NCBI GenBank assembly: GCA_963770375.1
Contig: CAVYPM010000008.1
Coordinates: 124,001 to 188,000 of the forward strand
Reading direction: 5' to 3'
Length of the DNA: 64,000 nucleotides
Source of the DNA: DASVBE01 sp963770375
Lineage (GTDB): Bacteria > Actinomycetota > Actinomycetes > Streptosporangiales > Streptosporangiaceae
Under the pieces are notes generated by a model, which saw only the letters and a program-made list of their open reading frames with translations, was not told the origin of the DNA and did no database searches. This document shows positions 10,306 to 18,198 of this stretch, piece after piece (position 1 is the first letter of the stretch; every line of letters begins with the position of its first letter). A program made the position numbers and the translations under genes.

Positions 10306-10678
10306 GCGCGCCTGGCAGCCGTGGCCGCTCCACTCCCCAAGCTGATGGTCGAGCGCTATGGTCCGGAGCCTTGGGCGAGTACCCAAGCGGGTAACGATCG
10401 GTGCCGCCAGCCATGGACGGCGATGGACCCGGCAGACGCCGCTGCGCAGGTCAGGATGCCGGGCCGTTGATCGTTTGACCGTCATTTGACCCGGCCGGCA
10501 CGTTCCGGCTGGTGACGTTTTCTCCTCCTGACGGGGTGATGACGCCCAGAACGGCCCTGGTTAACGTGCGAAGCAAGCCTCCAGCCAGTCCCGGTAGGAG
10601 CATGATGATCCTTGGCGGCCGACGGAGTCGACAAGCCACCAGATCAAGTGATGCACACAGTTCCGTTCATACGCCTGC
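10306..10678. other. Non-coding stretch, no gene recognised
   Basis: About 370 bp between the DinB fragment and the SHOCT gene. Short frames exist on both strands but none has a recognisable domain or ribosome site. It may contain the lost N-terminal part of the DinB gene in unrecognisable form. Confidence 0.5.
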
Positions 10679-10699
10679 GTGCCTGTCCCTGACAGGCAC
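10679..10699. promoter_or_regulatory. 9-bp hairpin/operator upstream of the SHOCT gene
   Basis: GTGCCTGTC-CCT-GACAGGCAC is a perfect inverted repeat ending 20 bp before the ATG at 10720. The three-base loop and lack of a T tract favour an operator or a 5' UTR structure over a terminator. Confidence 0.5.
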
Positions 10700-10719
10700 A
10701 GATGCGTCAAGGAGACGCT

Positions 10720-11124
10720 ATGCCGCTCGCATCGACGGGTTACTCTTACCCGCTGCTATCCGTGTTCTGGACGATCCTTGAGATCTTCCTGTGGGTGATC
10801 TGGATCTGGATCCTCATCTGGATCCTCATCGACATCTTCCGCAGCCATGACCTGTCCGGCTGGGCAAAGGCGCTGTGGTTCTTGTTCGTGTTGTTCATCC
10901 CGCTGGTCGGCGTCCTGGTCTACCTGATCGCTCGCGGCGGCAAGATGCAGGAGCGGGCGGTGCAGCAAGCGCAGCGCCAGGATGAGCAATTCCGTACCGC
11001 TGTCCAGGATGCCGCCGGACCGCAGAGTTCAGCAGATCAGCTGGCCAAGCTCGCCGACCTGCGTGACCGGGGCGTCATCACGGCGGAAGAGTTCGACCGT
11101 GAGAAGGCAAAGATCCTGGCCTGA
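10720..11124 (+). CDS. PLDc_N/SHOCT-domain membrane protein
   Basis: A 134-residue protein with two hydrophobic helices (about residues 12-38 and 47-68). The pattern SHDLSGWAKALWFLFVLFIPLVG is split between a charged turn and a helix, as in the phospholipase-D nuclease N-terminal-like membrane module. The C-terminal SHOCT motif is QLAKLADLRDRGVITAEEFDREKAKIL. SHOCT proteins are small oligomerising membrane proteins without an assigned reaction. The ATG at 10720 has AAGGAG at six-base spacing; an ATG six codons earlier lacks one. It is monocistronic, preceded by a palindrome, and its downstream neighbour is convergent. Confidence 0.88.
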   Translation: MPLASTGYSYPLLSVFWTILEIFLWVIWIWILIWILIDIFRSHDLSGWAKALWFLFVLFIPLVGVLVYLIARGGKMQERAVQQAQRQDEQFRTAVQDAAGPQSSADQLAKLADLRDRGVITAEEFDREKAKILA

Positions 11125-11351
11125 GCGGCACTGCCGGCGTTCCGCCGCTACGCGGCCTTGGCCGTGACGCGGCGAGGCAGGGCTCATCTGCCCCCTGCGG
11201 CCAGGCGCGGATTGGTGTGCTCCTCATGCCTGCCGGGCCGCAGAGATACCGGATGAGCCCTGCCATTCGCGTTCCGCGGAGCACTTTCCCGCAGCCGGGC
11301 ACCTGGCGGCTGGCGTAGGACGGTTCTCCGGTCGTGCGTCCGGCACCGGTC

Positions 11352-12327
11352 TTAGGCTGATTGGACGCAGCGGAAGCCGACGTGGCTGGTGGTGTCGCGG
11401 GGGCCGTGTCCCTGGCGGGCGGCGGGACGGTACCGGTGGCAGTAGGAGGGTGCGCACAGATGTGAGCCGCCCTTGATGACGAACCGGTCATGCTCGCCCA
11501 CGGTGGCACGCGGTGCGCAGCAGGCGGCTTCGGCAACAGGCTGATCGTCTGGCCGGGAGCCGCGTTCCGCGGCTGGGTGGCGGGCCCAGCGGGTGGCTGT
11601 CCATTCCCAGACGTTGCCGGTCATGTCGTACAGGCCGTAGCCGTTGGCCCGGAACTTCTTGACCGGGGAGGTCCGGGTGAAGCCGTGCGGGGCCAGGTTC
11701 TGGTAGGGAAACCGGCCGTGCCAGGTGTTGGCCATGATCCGCCCCCTGGGCATGAACTCCTCGCCCCAGGCGTAGGTGGCGCCGTCGAGGCCGCCGCGGG
11801 CGGCGTGTTCCCATTCGGGCTCGGCGGGCAGGCGCTTGCCCGCCCAGGCGGCGTAGGCCAGGGCGTCTTCCAGCCCGACGTGCACCACCGGGTGCAGGTC
11901 CCGGCCGTGCAGGGTGGAGCCGGGGCCCTCGGGGTGGCGCCAGCTGGCGCCGGGCACCCAGCACCACCACCTGGGTCCAGTCATCCAGCGGCACCGGCCC
12001 GGGCGTGGGGGTGAAGACCTGCGATCCGGGCACCAGCAGCGCCGGGTCGGCGCCGGGGAAATCGCGGGGGTCGGGGGCGGACTCGGCGATGGTCACGTGC
12101 CCGGTGGCCGTGACGAACCGGCGGAACGCGGCGTTGGTGACCGGATGGTCATCGACCCACAGGCTCTCCACCTCCGCGGTGATCACCGGGCCTTCTTCCG
12201 GGTAGAAGGCGGTGCTGCCCATCCGGAATGATCCCCCAGGAACCATGGTCATGCCCTTGCGCGGCACGCCCTCGCGGTGGGGACTCTGGCCCGGGGTGCG
12301 GAGCGGGCGGGGGCGGCTAACGTTCAT
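11352..12327 (-). pseudogene. Formylglycine-generating enzyme (SUMF1-like), one-base frameshift
   Basis: FGE oxidises the sulfatase active-site cysteine to formylglycine. The N-terminal half reads MTMVPGGSFRMGSTAFYPEE and LWVDDHPVTNAAFRRFV; the second half, in another frame, has WRHPEGPGS, GNVWEWTATRW and the catalytic-cysteine region GGSHLCAPSYCHRYR with both cysteines present, ending GFRCV. The frames join at about 11970, where DDWTQ should run into WWCWVPGASW; one extra G explains it. Without that base the protein would be about 324 residues, normal for the family. It lies 22 bp downstream of a CxPxR sulfatase on the same strand, its obvious client. Either a recent inactivation or a base-call error. 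Confidence 0.88.
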
Positions 12328-12349
12328 TGGCGGTGGCGATGTCAGCTCG

Positions 12350-14707
12350 CTACTCCCGGGCGAGCATGGCCGCGGCCTGGCGTTCCAGGTCGAGGTAGGG
12401 CTCGCCGCTGACGTCGATCACGACCCGGTTGATGGTGCCGCCGGTGAACCGGTGCGGCGAGCTGCCCGGGTAGTCGCCGGTGACGGCGGCGCCGCTGTCG
12501 CGGCCGACGCACAGGCCCTCGCCGGCGAGCTCGAAGTAACCGGGCTGGGTCTTGATGCGGCCCTCGCCGACCTTGCGGTCCCCGTGGAAGAGGGACAGGA
12601 CGCCGGTGGCGACACCGGGCGGATCTTCACCGTCCTTGTCGAAGGATGCCGACAGGATCAGGTTCTCGCCCGTCGGCAGGTCTTCGGTGGCGTCGACCTT
12701 CTGCTCGAATATGCCGACGAAGTTGTAGGCGTAGTGCAGCCGGTTGTCCTTGACGTAGAGTGCGTGCCCGCCGAACCAGGACCCGTGGGCGAAGATCACC
12801 CCCTGGGCGCCCGGGGAGGGGATGTCCACCAGGGCGCCGATGCTGTAGGAGCGGTTGCGGACGTTCACCGCCTGATGCTCGGGAACGTCGGCGACGTCGG
12901 GGTAGTAGACATAGCGGTCGCGGGGGGAGGTCAGCTGCGGCCGGGGGGTGTTAAGAATCTCCAGCGGAGACCGGTCGTCGAGCGGGAAGGCGCCGTTGGC
13001 GCCGGCCTCGGCGAACCACAGGTTGACCATCTCGCGCAGCCTTTCCGGCTGCTCGCCGGCCCGGTCGTGCAGCTCAGACCGGTCGGTGTCGGTGTGATAC
13101 AGCTCCCAGGTGTCATCGTTGAAGTGACCCCAGCCGCTGATCGTCGGGTGCGTCGTGACTGCCTTCCAGCCGTCATGCCAGATCGCGCGCGAGCCGAGCA
13201 TGGAATAGAACTGGGTCCTGCGGGCCGACGGCCCCGACGGGTCGTCGAAGCTGTAGCGCATGCTCACCCCGTCGAACGAGGCCTGGACGTACCCCTTGAG
13301 CACCTCCGGCGGCGTGACGTCCAGCAGCTCCAGGATCGTCGGGGCGATGTCGATCGCGTGGTGGTACTGGTGACGGATCTCACCTCTGTGTCCCAGCGCT
13401 GACGGCCAGGAGATGATGCACGGGTCAGCGGTGCCGCCGTTGAACTCATACCGCTTCCACATCTTGAACGGCGTGTTGAACGCCATCGCCCAGCCGTCGC
13501 AGTAGTGGTTGTAGGTCTTGGGCCCGCCCAGCTCGTCGATCATCGCCAGATTCCGCTGGAGGTCGTCCGGGATCCCGTTGAAGAAAATGTTCTCGTTCAC
13601 CGAGCCGTCGGGGCCGCCCTCGCCGGATGCACCGTTGTCGGAGACCACGATCACCAGCGTGTTGTCGGCCTGACCGGTCTCCTCGAGGTGGCCCAGCAGC
13701 CGCCCGATGTGGTGGTCGACGTGCGACAGGAACCCCGCGTATACCTCGGCCATCCGGCAGAACAGGCGCTTCTCGTCCGCCGACAGAGAATCCCACGGCT
13801 TGGTGTAATCCAGCGGAGGGAACGGCCGGCCGTCCGGGCCGCTGCGGGTCTGCGGGGTGCCGATCGGGTTGACCGGCGGAAGCTCGGTATCGGCCGGGAC
13901 GATGCCCATCTGCTTCTGCCGGGCCAGGATCTGGTCCCGCATCGCCTCGTACCCCATATCGAACCGGCCCTGGTACCGGTCGATCCACTCCCGCGGGGCG
14001 TGGTGCGGCGCGTGGCACGCGCCCGGCGCGTAGTACAGGAAGAACGGCTTGTCCGGCGCGACCGCCTTGGCGTCCTTGATGAACTCGATCGCCTTGTCGG
14101 TGATGTCGTCGGTGAGGTGGTATCCCTCCTCCGGAGACCTCGGCTGATCCACGGGGTGATTGTCATAGACCAGATCCGGGTACCACTGGTTGGTCTCCGC
14201 GCCGAGGAACCCGTAGAACCGCTCGAACCCGCGGCCGGTCGGCCAGTTCCGCCGGGTCGCGGCGAGGTTCATCTCATCGGTCGGGCACAGGTGCCACTTG
14301 CCGACCATGTAAGTGTTCCAGCCGCGCTCGCCCAGGATCTCGGGCACCATGCCGTTCTCCGGCGGGATGGTGCCACTGGCGTTGGGAAACCCGACCGCCG
14401 CCTCGGTGATGCAGGCCATCGAGTTGCGCGTATGGTTGCGCCCGGTCAGGAGGCACGATCGGGTTGGCGAGCACAGCGCCGTGGTGTGCCACTGCGTGAA
14501 CCGCACCCCTTGCGCCGCGATCCGGTCGATGTTCGGCGTCTCGATCGGCCCGCCGTAACACCCCAGGGCAGAGAAGCCCACATCGTCGAGGACGATGTAG
14601 ACCACATTCGGCGCCCCATCCGGCGCCCTCGGCGGCTCGAACGGCGACCAGTCCGGCACCGAATCCCGGATATCCACGTTGACGGTGCCCTTGAACGGCT
14701 CGCCCAT
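12350..14707 (-). CDS. Type I (formylglycine) arylsulfatase
   Basis: A 785-residue sulfatase that should hydrolyse sulfate esters. The signature CSPTRSCLLTGR holds the cysteine converted to formylglycine; VYIVLDDVGFSALGCYGG carries the metal-binding aspartates, GKWHL and GACHAPHHAP supply lysine and histidines, and VVSDNGASGEG the DN pair. A long C-terminal region (to LERQAAAML) is typical of mycobacterial AtsA/AtsD-type enzymes of about 790 residues. No signal peptide is seen, so it may act in the cytosol, consistent with a cytosolic FGE. The ATG at 14707 has GGGGAGG at five bases; nine extra upstream codons lack support. First gene of a sulfatase-FGE pair. Confidence 0.92.
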   Translation of the reverse strand: MGEPFKGTVNVDIRDSVPDWSPFEPPRAPDGAPNVVYIVLDDVGFSALGCYGGPIETPNIDRIAAQGVRFTQWHTTALCSPTRSCLLTGRNHTRNSMACITEAAVGFPNASGTIPPENGMVPEILGERGWNTYMVGKWHLCPTDEMNLAATRRNWPTGRGFERFYGFLGAETNQWYPDLVYDNHPVDQPRSPEEGYHLTDDITDKAIEFIKDAKAVAPDKPFFLYYAPGACHAPHHAPREWIDRYQGRFDMGYEAMRDQILARQKQMGIVPADTELPPVNPIGTPQTRSGPDGRPFPPLDYTKPWDSLSADEKRLFCRMAEVYAGFLSHVDHHIGRLLGHLEETGQADNTLVIVVSDNGASGEGGPDGSVNENIFFNGIPDDLQRNLAMIDELGGPKTYNHYCDGWAMAFNTPFKMWKRYEFNGGTADPCIISWPSALGHRGEIRHQYHHAIDIAPTILELLDVTPPEVLKGYVQASFDGVSMRYSFDDPSGPSARRTQFYSMLGSRAIWHDGWKAVTTHPTISGWGHFNDDTWELYHTDTDRSELHDRAGEQPERLREMVNLWFAEAGANGAFPLDDRSPLEILNTPRPQLTSPRDRYVYYPDVADVPEHQAVNVRNRSYSIGALVDIPSPGAQGVIFAHGSWFGGHALYVKDNRLHYAYNFVGIFEQKVDATEDLPTGENLILSASFDKDGEDPPGVATGVLSLFHGDRKVGEGRIKTQPGYFELAGEGLCVGRDSGAAVTGDYPGSSPHRFTGGTINRVVIDVSGEPYLDLERQAAAMLARE

Positions 14708-14819
14708 CGCCCCTCCCCGCTCGCTGCGCCACACACCGTTGCCCGGCGCATGCCCAAACGAGCCTGGCCCACGACGGGAAACCGGGCATCACTCCTGCCG
14801 GGTGATCCATCGCGAACCG

Positions 14820-14903
14820 TCACGGCGCCTGCGGGTGCGTCCAGGCCGGCTCCGTCTCGGCCAGCAGGCCGTCGCAGTCGAAGACCACCGCGTCGATGTT
14901 CAT
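14820..14903 (-). pseudogene. HAD hydrolase N-terminal fragment
   Basis: An ATG-initiated 27-residue frame reads MNIDAVVFDCDGLLAETEP, the DxDxL/T motif I of HAD phosphatases (beta-phosphoglucomutase type), and then stops after WTHPQAP. The other 190 or so residues of a HAD enzyme are absent. It is a truncated remnant squeezed between the sulfatase start and the ABC gene, marking a deletion or insertion boundary. Confidence 0.75.
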
Positions 14904-15021
14904 CGGTATGCCCATCCAGCCAGCATCGGGCTGGCCGGGGGGCCGGGGTGGGGAATTCCCCACGCGGGACCGGCTGTGCGCCTTACTTACACCGCGGGCG
15001 CCCGGCGGCAGGCTGATAGCC

Positions 15022-15738
15022 ATGATCGAGATACACGAACTGACCAAGCGATACGGATCTGTCACTGCTGTCTCGGGGCTGACGTTCACCGTCCGGCCCG
15101 GCGAGGTCACCGGGTTCCTCGGCCCCAACGGCGCCGGGAAGTCCACCACGATGCGGATGATCGTGGGCCTGGACGCACCCACCTCAGGAACGGTTCTGGT
15201 GAACGGCAAGCCGCCGCGGGCGCACGCCGCGCCGCTGCGGGAACTGGGCGCCATGCTCGACCCGCGCGCCGTGCACCCCAGCCGCTCCGCCCACCACCAC
15301 CTGCTCGCCCTCGCCCGGACCTCCGGCATCCGCCGCGGCCGGGTGGACGAGCTCATCGAGGCGGTCGGCCTGGCCGGCGCGGCCAGCCGCGGCGCGGGCA
15401 AGTTCTCCCTGGGCATGTCCCAGCGGCTGGGCATCGCCGCCGCGCTGCTCGGCGACCCGCACACGGTGATCCTCGACGAGCCGGTCAACGGCCTGGACGT
15501 CGAGGGCATCCGCTGGATCCGCGGCCTGCTCGCGGACCTGGCCGCCCGCGGCAAGACCGTGCTCGTCTCGTCGCACCTGATGAGCGAGGTCGCCCAGACC
15601 GCCCACCGGCTGATCGTCATCGGCCAGGGCCAGCTGCTGGCCGACACCACCGTGGCCGAGCTGTCGGCCGGGCACGCGTCCCTGGAAGACGCCTACGTCC
15701 ACCTCACCGACGACGCCGTCGAGTACCGCGCCGCCTAG
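15022..15738 (+). CDS. ABC transporter ATP-binding protein (ABC-2 type exporter)
   Basis: A 238-residue ATPase. Walker A is GPNGAGKST (about residues 37-45), the signature is the variant SLGMSQRLGIA, Walker B is VILDEPVNGLD, and the switch histidine is in SSHLMSE. It groups with BcrA/CcmA-like exporters of peptides, drugs or lipids. The ATG at 15022 begins the conserved IEIHELTKRYGS; the upstream frame is junk. Its partner permease starts 39 bp downstream with GGAG before the ATG. The membrane half carries a frameshift, so export may be lost. No substrate gene is adjacent. Confidence 0.9.
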   Translation: MIEIHELTKRYGSVTAVSGLTFTVRPGEVTGFLGPNGAGKSTTMRMIVGLDAPTSGTVLVNGKPPRAHAAPLRELGAMLDPRAVHPSRSAHHHLLALARTSGIRRGRVDELIEAVGLAGAASRGAGKFSLGMSQRLGIAAALLGDPHTVILDEPVNGLDVEGIRWIRGLLADLAARGKTVLVSSHLMSEVAQTAHRLIVIGQGQLLADTTVAELSAGHASLEDAYVHLTDDAVEYRAA

Positions 15739-15777
15739 ACCACCCCCAGTGATCGCACCGAACCGGAGAAACCAGCC

Positions 15778-16624
15778 ATGACCACCCTCAGTTATCAGCA
15801 GCACGGGCACCACCAGCCCACCCGCCTGCCCGTCTACTCCCTGCCGCAGCGCGTCACCCAGAGCCGGGTGATTGCCGCCGAATGGATCAAGCTCCGCACC
15901 CAGCAGTCGGCCCTGTGGGCCGGCGCCGGCGCCATCGGCCTGACCGCCGGGTTCGGCATCCTGTACGCCGCGCTGCTCGCGGCCCGGCCGCCGCACGGCG
16001 CCGCCGCCGCCGCGTTCGACCCGACCGCGGTCAGCCTGTCCGGGATCCAGCTGGCCCAGATCGCGGTCGGCGTGCTCGGCGCGATGCTGATCACCAGCGA
16101 GTACGGCAGCGGGATGATCCGCGTCGACGTTCGCGGCCGTGCCGCGGCGGCTGCCGGTCCTGTGGGGCAAGGCGGCGGTCGCGCTGGGCGCGGTGTTCGC
16201 GGCCTGCGTCCCGGCCGTGCTGATCGCCTTCTTCGCCGGCCAGTCGGTGCTGGCCAAGGTGGGCCTGGACACCTCCTTCGGCCAGCCAGGGGTGGCCCGG
16301 GCGGTGCTGGGCAGCGCTGTGTACCTGGCCGTGGCCGCCGTGCTGGGGCTGGGCCTGGGCGCGCTGCTGCGCAACACCGCCGCCGCGGTGACCGCGCTGT
16401 TCGGGCTGCTGTTCGGCCTGCAGCTGCTGGCCGGCCTCATCCCCGGCGCCACCGGTGTCACCCTGGAGAAGTTCATGCCGTCCACGGCGGGCCAGGCCAT
16501 CGCCAGCGTCCACCCTGACCCGGGCACGTCGCTGGGCCCGTGGACCGGCCTGGGCCTGTTCGCCTGCTACACGATCGTGGTCCTGGTCCTGGCCGCCCGG
16601 CGGATGAGCCGCGGCGACGCATGA
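15778..16624 (+). pseudogene. ABC-2 type permease, one-base frameshift
   Basis: The membrane subunit of the preceding ATPase. The first frame gives WIKLRTQQSALWAGAGAIG and ends its homology at TSEYGSGMIR; the second frame resumes with PRRLPVLWGKAAVALGAV and continues through several hydrophobic helices to LAARRMSRGDA. The joint is at about 16123, where GMIR should continue STFAAVPRRL; one extra G accounts for it. Repaired, the protein has about 281 residues and six membrane spans, normal for the family. A strong terminator follows 36 bp after the stop. Confidence 0.85.
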
Positions 16625-16659
16625 CCCGATCCCGCGGCCGCACCCGGGCCGCCAGCAAA

Positions 16660-16703
16660 CGGCGAAGGCCGGCCACCCCGTTGGGGGTGGCCGGCCTTCG
16701 CCG
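16660..16703 (+). terminator. 20-bp perfect hairpin terminator
   Basis: CGGCGAAGGCCGGCCACCCC pairs perfectly with its complement across the loop GTTG, immediately after the ABC permease gene. A T-run is absent, as is common in high-GC actinobacteria, but stem length and position make a terminator the best reading. Confidence 0.85.
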
Positions 16704-16968
16704 TCACGAGCCTGGCAAATCGCCATTCCTCCTGACCTTCTGCACCTGTTTGACCTGGATATTCGGATAATGCCGCGAGCAGCGGACACTCTGTCATGAC
16801 GGACGATAATCGCGTGTTTCGCCAGGATTAGGATTACGGAAGTGCCGCGGGCCACCGCCTGCAGGCGGCCGGGTTCGACGCGGCCACGGTGGCCGGTGAC
16901 ATCCGGCCCGGCTGATCGGTCGTAACAGCGGACCCTGACCTTCACCGAGCGAGGAGAGGAGCTCGCTG
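16704..16968. other. Intergenic, nothing recognised
   Basis: A 265-bp stretch between the hairpin terminator and the hydrolase gene. A short GC-rich frame reading RLQAAGFDAATVAGDIRPG then stop may be a gene scrap, but no family is recognisable. Confidence 0.4.
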
Positions 16969-17745
16969 ATGGAAACCGTTGCTTCCGCCGACGGCACCAC
17001 GATCGCGTACGACCGCCACGGAGACGGGCCGCCCCTCGTCACGGCCGCGGGCGCGTTCTGCGCCAGGCTCACCACCGATCCGCTGGCCAGGGCCCTGGCG
17101 GAGCGGCTCACCGTGCTCAACTACGACCGCCGGGGCCGGGGTGACAGCGGTGACACCGCCCCGTACGCGGTCGAGCGCGAGATCGACGACCTCGCGGCGC
17201 TGATCGGGGCGGCGGGCGGCTCCGCGGCTGTGTTCGGCCACTCCTCCGGGGCCACGCTGGCGCTGAAGGCCGCCGCCAGCGGCCTGCCCATCACGCACCT
17301 GGTGCTGTACGAGCCGCCGTTCAACCCCGACGGCAGCTTCCCGCGCCTGCCCGCCGGGCTGGCCGGGGAACTGGCCGGGCTGGTGGCTGACGGCCGCCGC
17401 GGCGAGGCGGTCGAGCTGTACCAGACCCGCGCCGTCGGCATGCCCGAGGAAGTGGTCGTGCAGCTGCGGCACGCCCCGTTCCGGCCTGGCCTGGAGGCGA
17501 TCGCCCACACGCTCGCCTACGACGCGGCCATCATCGGCGACCGGTCCCTCCCGGCCGCGATGCTGGCCACGATCACGATCCCGGCGCTGGTGATCACCGG
17601 CGAGCAGAGCCCGCCGTTCCTGATCGGCGCGGCCAGGGCCACCGCCGCCGCCCTGCCCGCCGGGCAGCTGGCGGTCCTGCCCGGCCAGACCCACGACATC
17701 AACCCCGAGGCCACCGCCCCGGCAATCATCGGCTTCCTCTCCTGA
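16969..17745 (+). CDS. Alpha/beta hydrolase
   Basis: A 258-residue alpha/beta-fold hydrolase. The nucleophile elbow is GHSSG (AAVFGHSSGATLAL), YDRRGRGDSGDT marks the preceding strand, the acid is probably in VITGEQSPPF, and the histidine in LPGQTHDI. Position and sequence suit the menH/haloperoxidase-like group of small cytosolic esterases; substrate unknown. The start ATG at 16969 has GAGGAGAGGAG upstream. It is separated from the ABC operon by a strong hairpin and reads convergently with the next small gene. Confidence 0.85.
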   Translation: METVASADGTTIAYDRHGDGPPLVTAAGAFCARLTTDPLARALAERLTVLNYDRRGRGDSGDTAPYAVEREIDDLAALIGAAGGSAAVFGHSSGATLALKAAASGLPITHLVLYEPPFNPDGSFPRLPAGLAGELAGLVADGRRGEAVELYQTRAVGMPEEVVVQLRHAPFRPGLEAIAHTLAYDAAIIGDRSLPAAMLATITIPALVITGEQSPPFLIGAARATAAALPAGQLAVLPGQTHDINPEATAPAIIGFLS

Positions 17746-17787
17746 TCGCGGCGAATCAGGAACTGGCCTGGTTGCGCTCTGGGCTGG

Positions 17788-18042
17788 CTACAGGAACTGG
17801 CCGGTGGAGTGCTCCGGGTCGCCGTTCCAGGCGACGCCGATGACCTGCGCGGGGTCGAGGACCGTCCAGCCGGACTCCCGCTCGATCCGGAGCAGCCCGT
17901 CCGGCCGGACCGCCACGGCGGTGAGCTTGTTGCTCTCGGTGGAGGCGAAGCCGACCTGGCCGATTCTGCTGACCACCATGAACACCGTGCCCGACTTGCC
18001 GATCAGTGGCGTGAGCAGATCGCAGATCGTCTCACCGGTCAT
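17788..18042 (-). CDS. Hypothetical protein, 84 residues
   Basis: The protein starts MTGETICDLLTPLIG and continues GTVFMVVSRIGQVGFAST and WTVLDPAQVIGVAWNGDP. I do not recognise the family; the beta-rich pattern with a small N-terminal helix could be a compact barrel or PH-like fold, but that is a guess. The ATG at 18042 has GGGAGG eight bases upstream; an ATG two codons earlier overlaps it. It is divergent from the FHA-P450 gene, 157 bp away, and may share its regulation. Confidence 0.65.
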   Translation of the reverse strand: MTGETICDLLTPLIGKSGTVFMVVSRIGQVGFASTESNKLTAVAVRPDGLLRIERESGWTVLDPAQVIGVAWNGDPEHSTGQFL

Positions 18043-18186
18043 TCGCATCGCCTCCCGAGAGCTAACGGGAACCATGCCCAGGGCCGGGTGGCCGGAAGCA
18101 CGGTAGCGCCGGAAAGCCCGACCGGGCGGGCCGGCCGCGGCTGGGGAGGGGTCCCCGGAGCGGTTTTGCTTTCCGGCCGCCCGAAA

Positions 18187-18192
18187 TACAGT
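18187..18192 (+). promoter_or_regulatory. Candidate -10 element of a leaderless FHA-P450 transcript
   Basis: TACAGT fits the actinobacterial TAnnnT consensus and lies six bases before the GTG start at 18199, placing the transcription start on or next to the start codon. No good -35 is seen; TTTTGC at 18164 is a weak candidate at 17-bp spacing. Confidence 0.4.
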
Positions 18193-18198
18193 TGGCGC

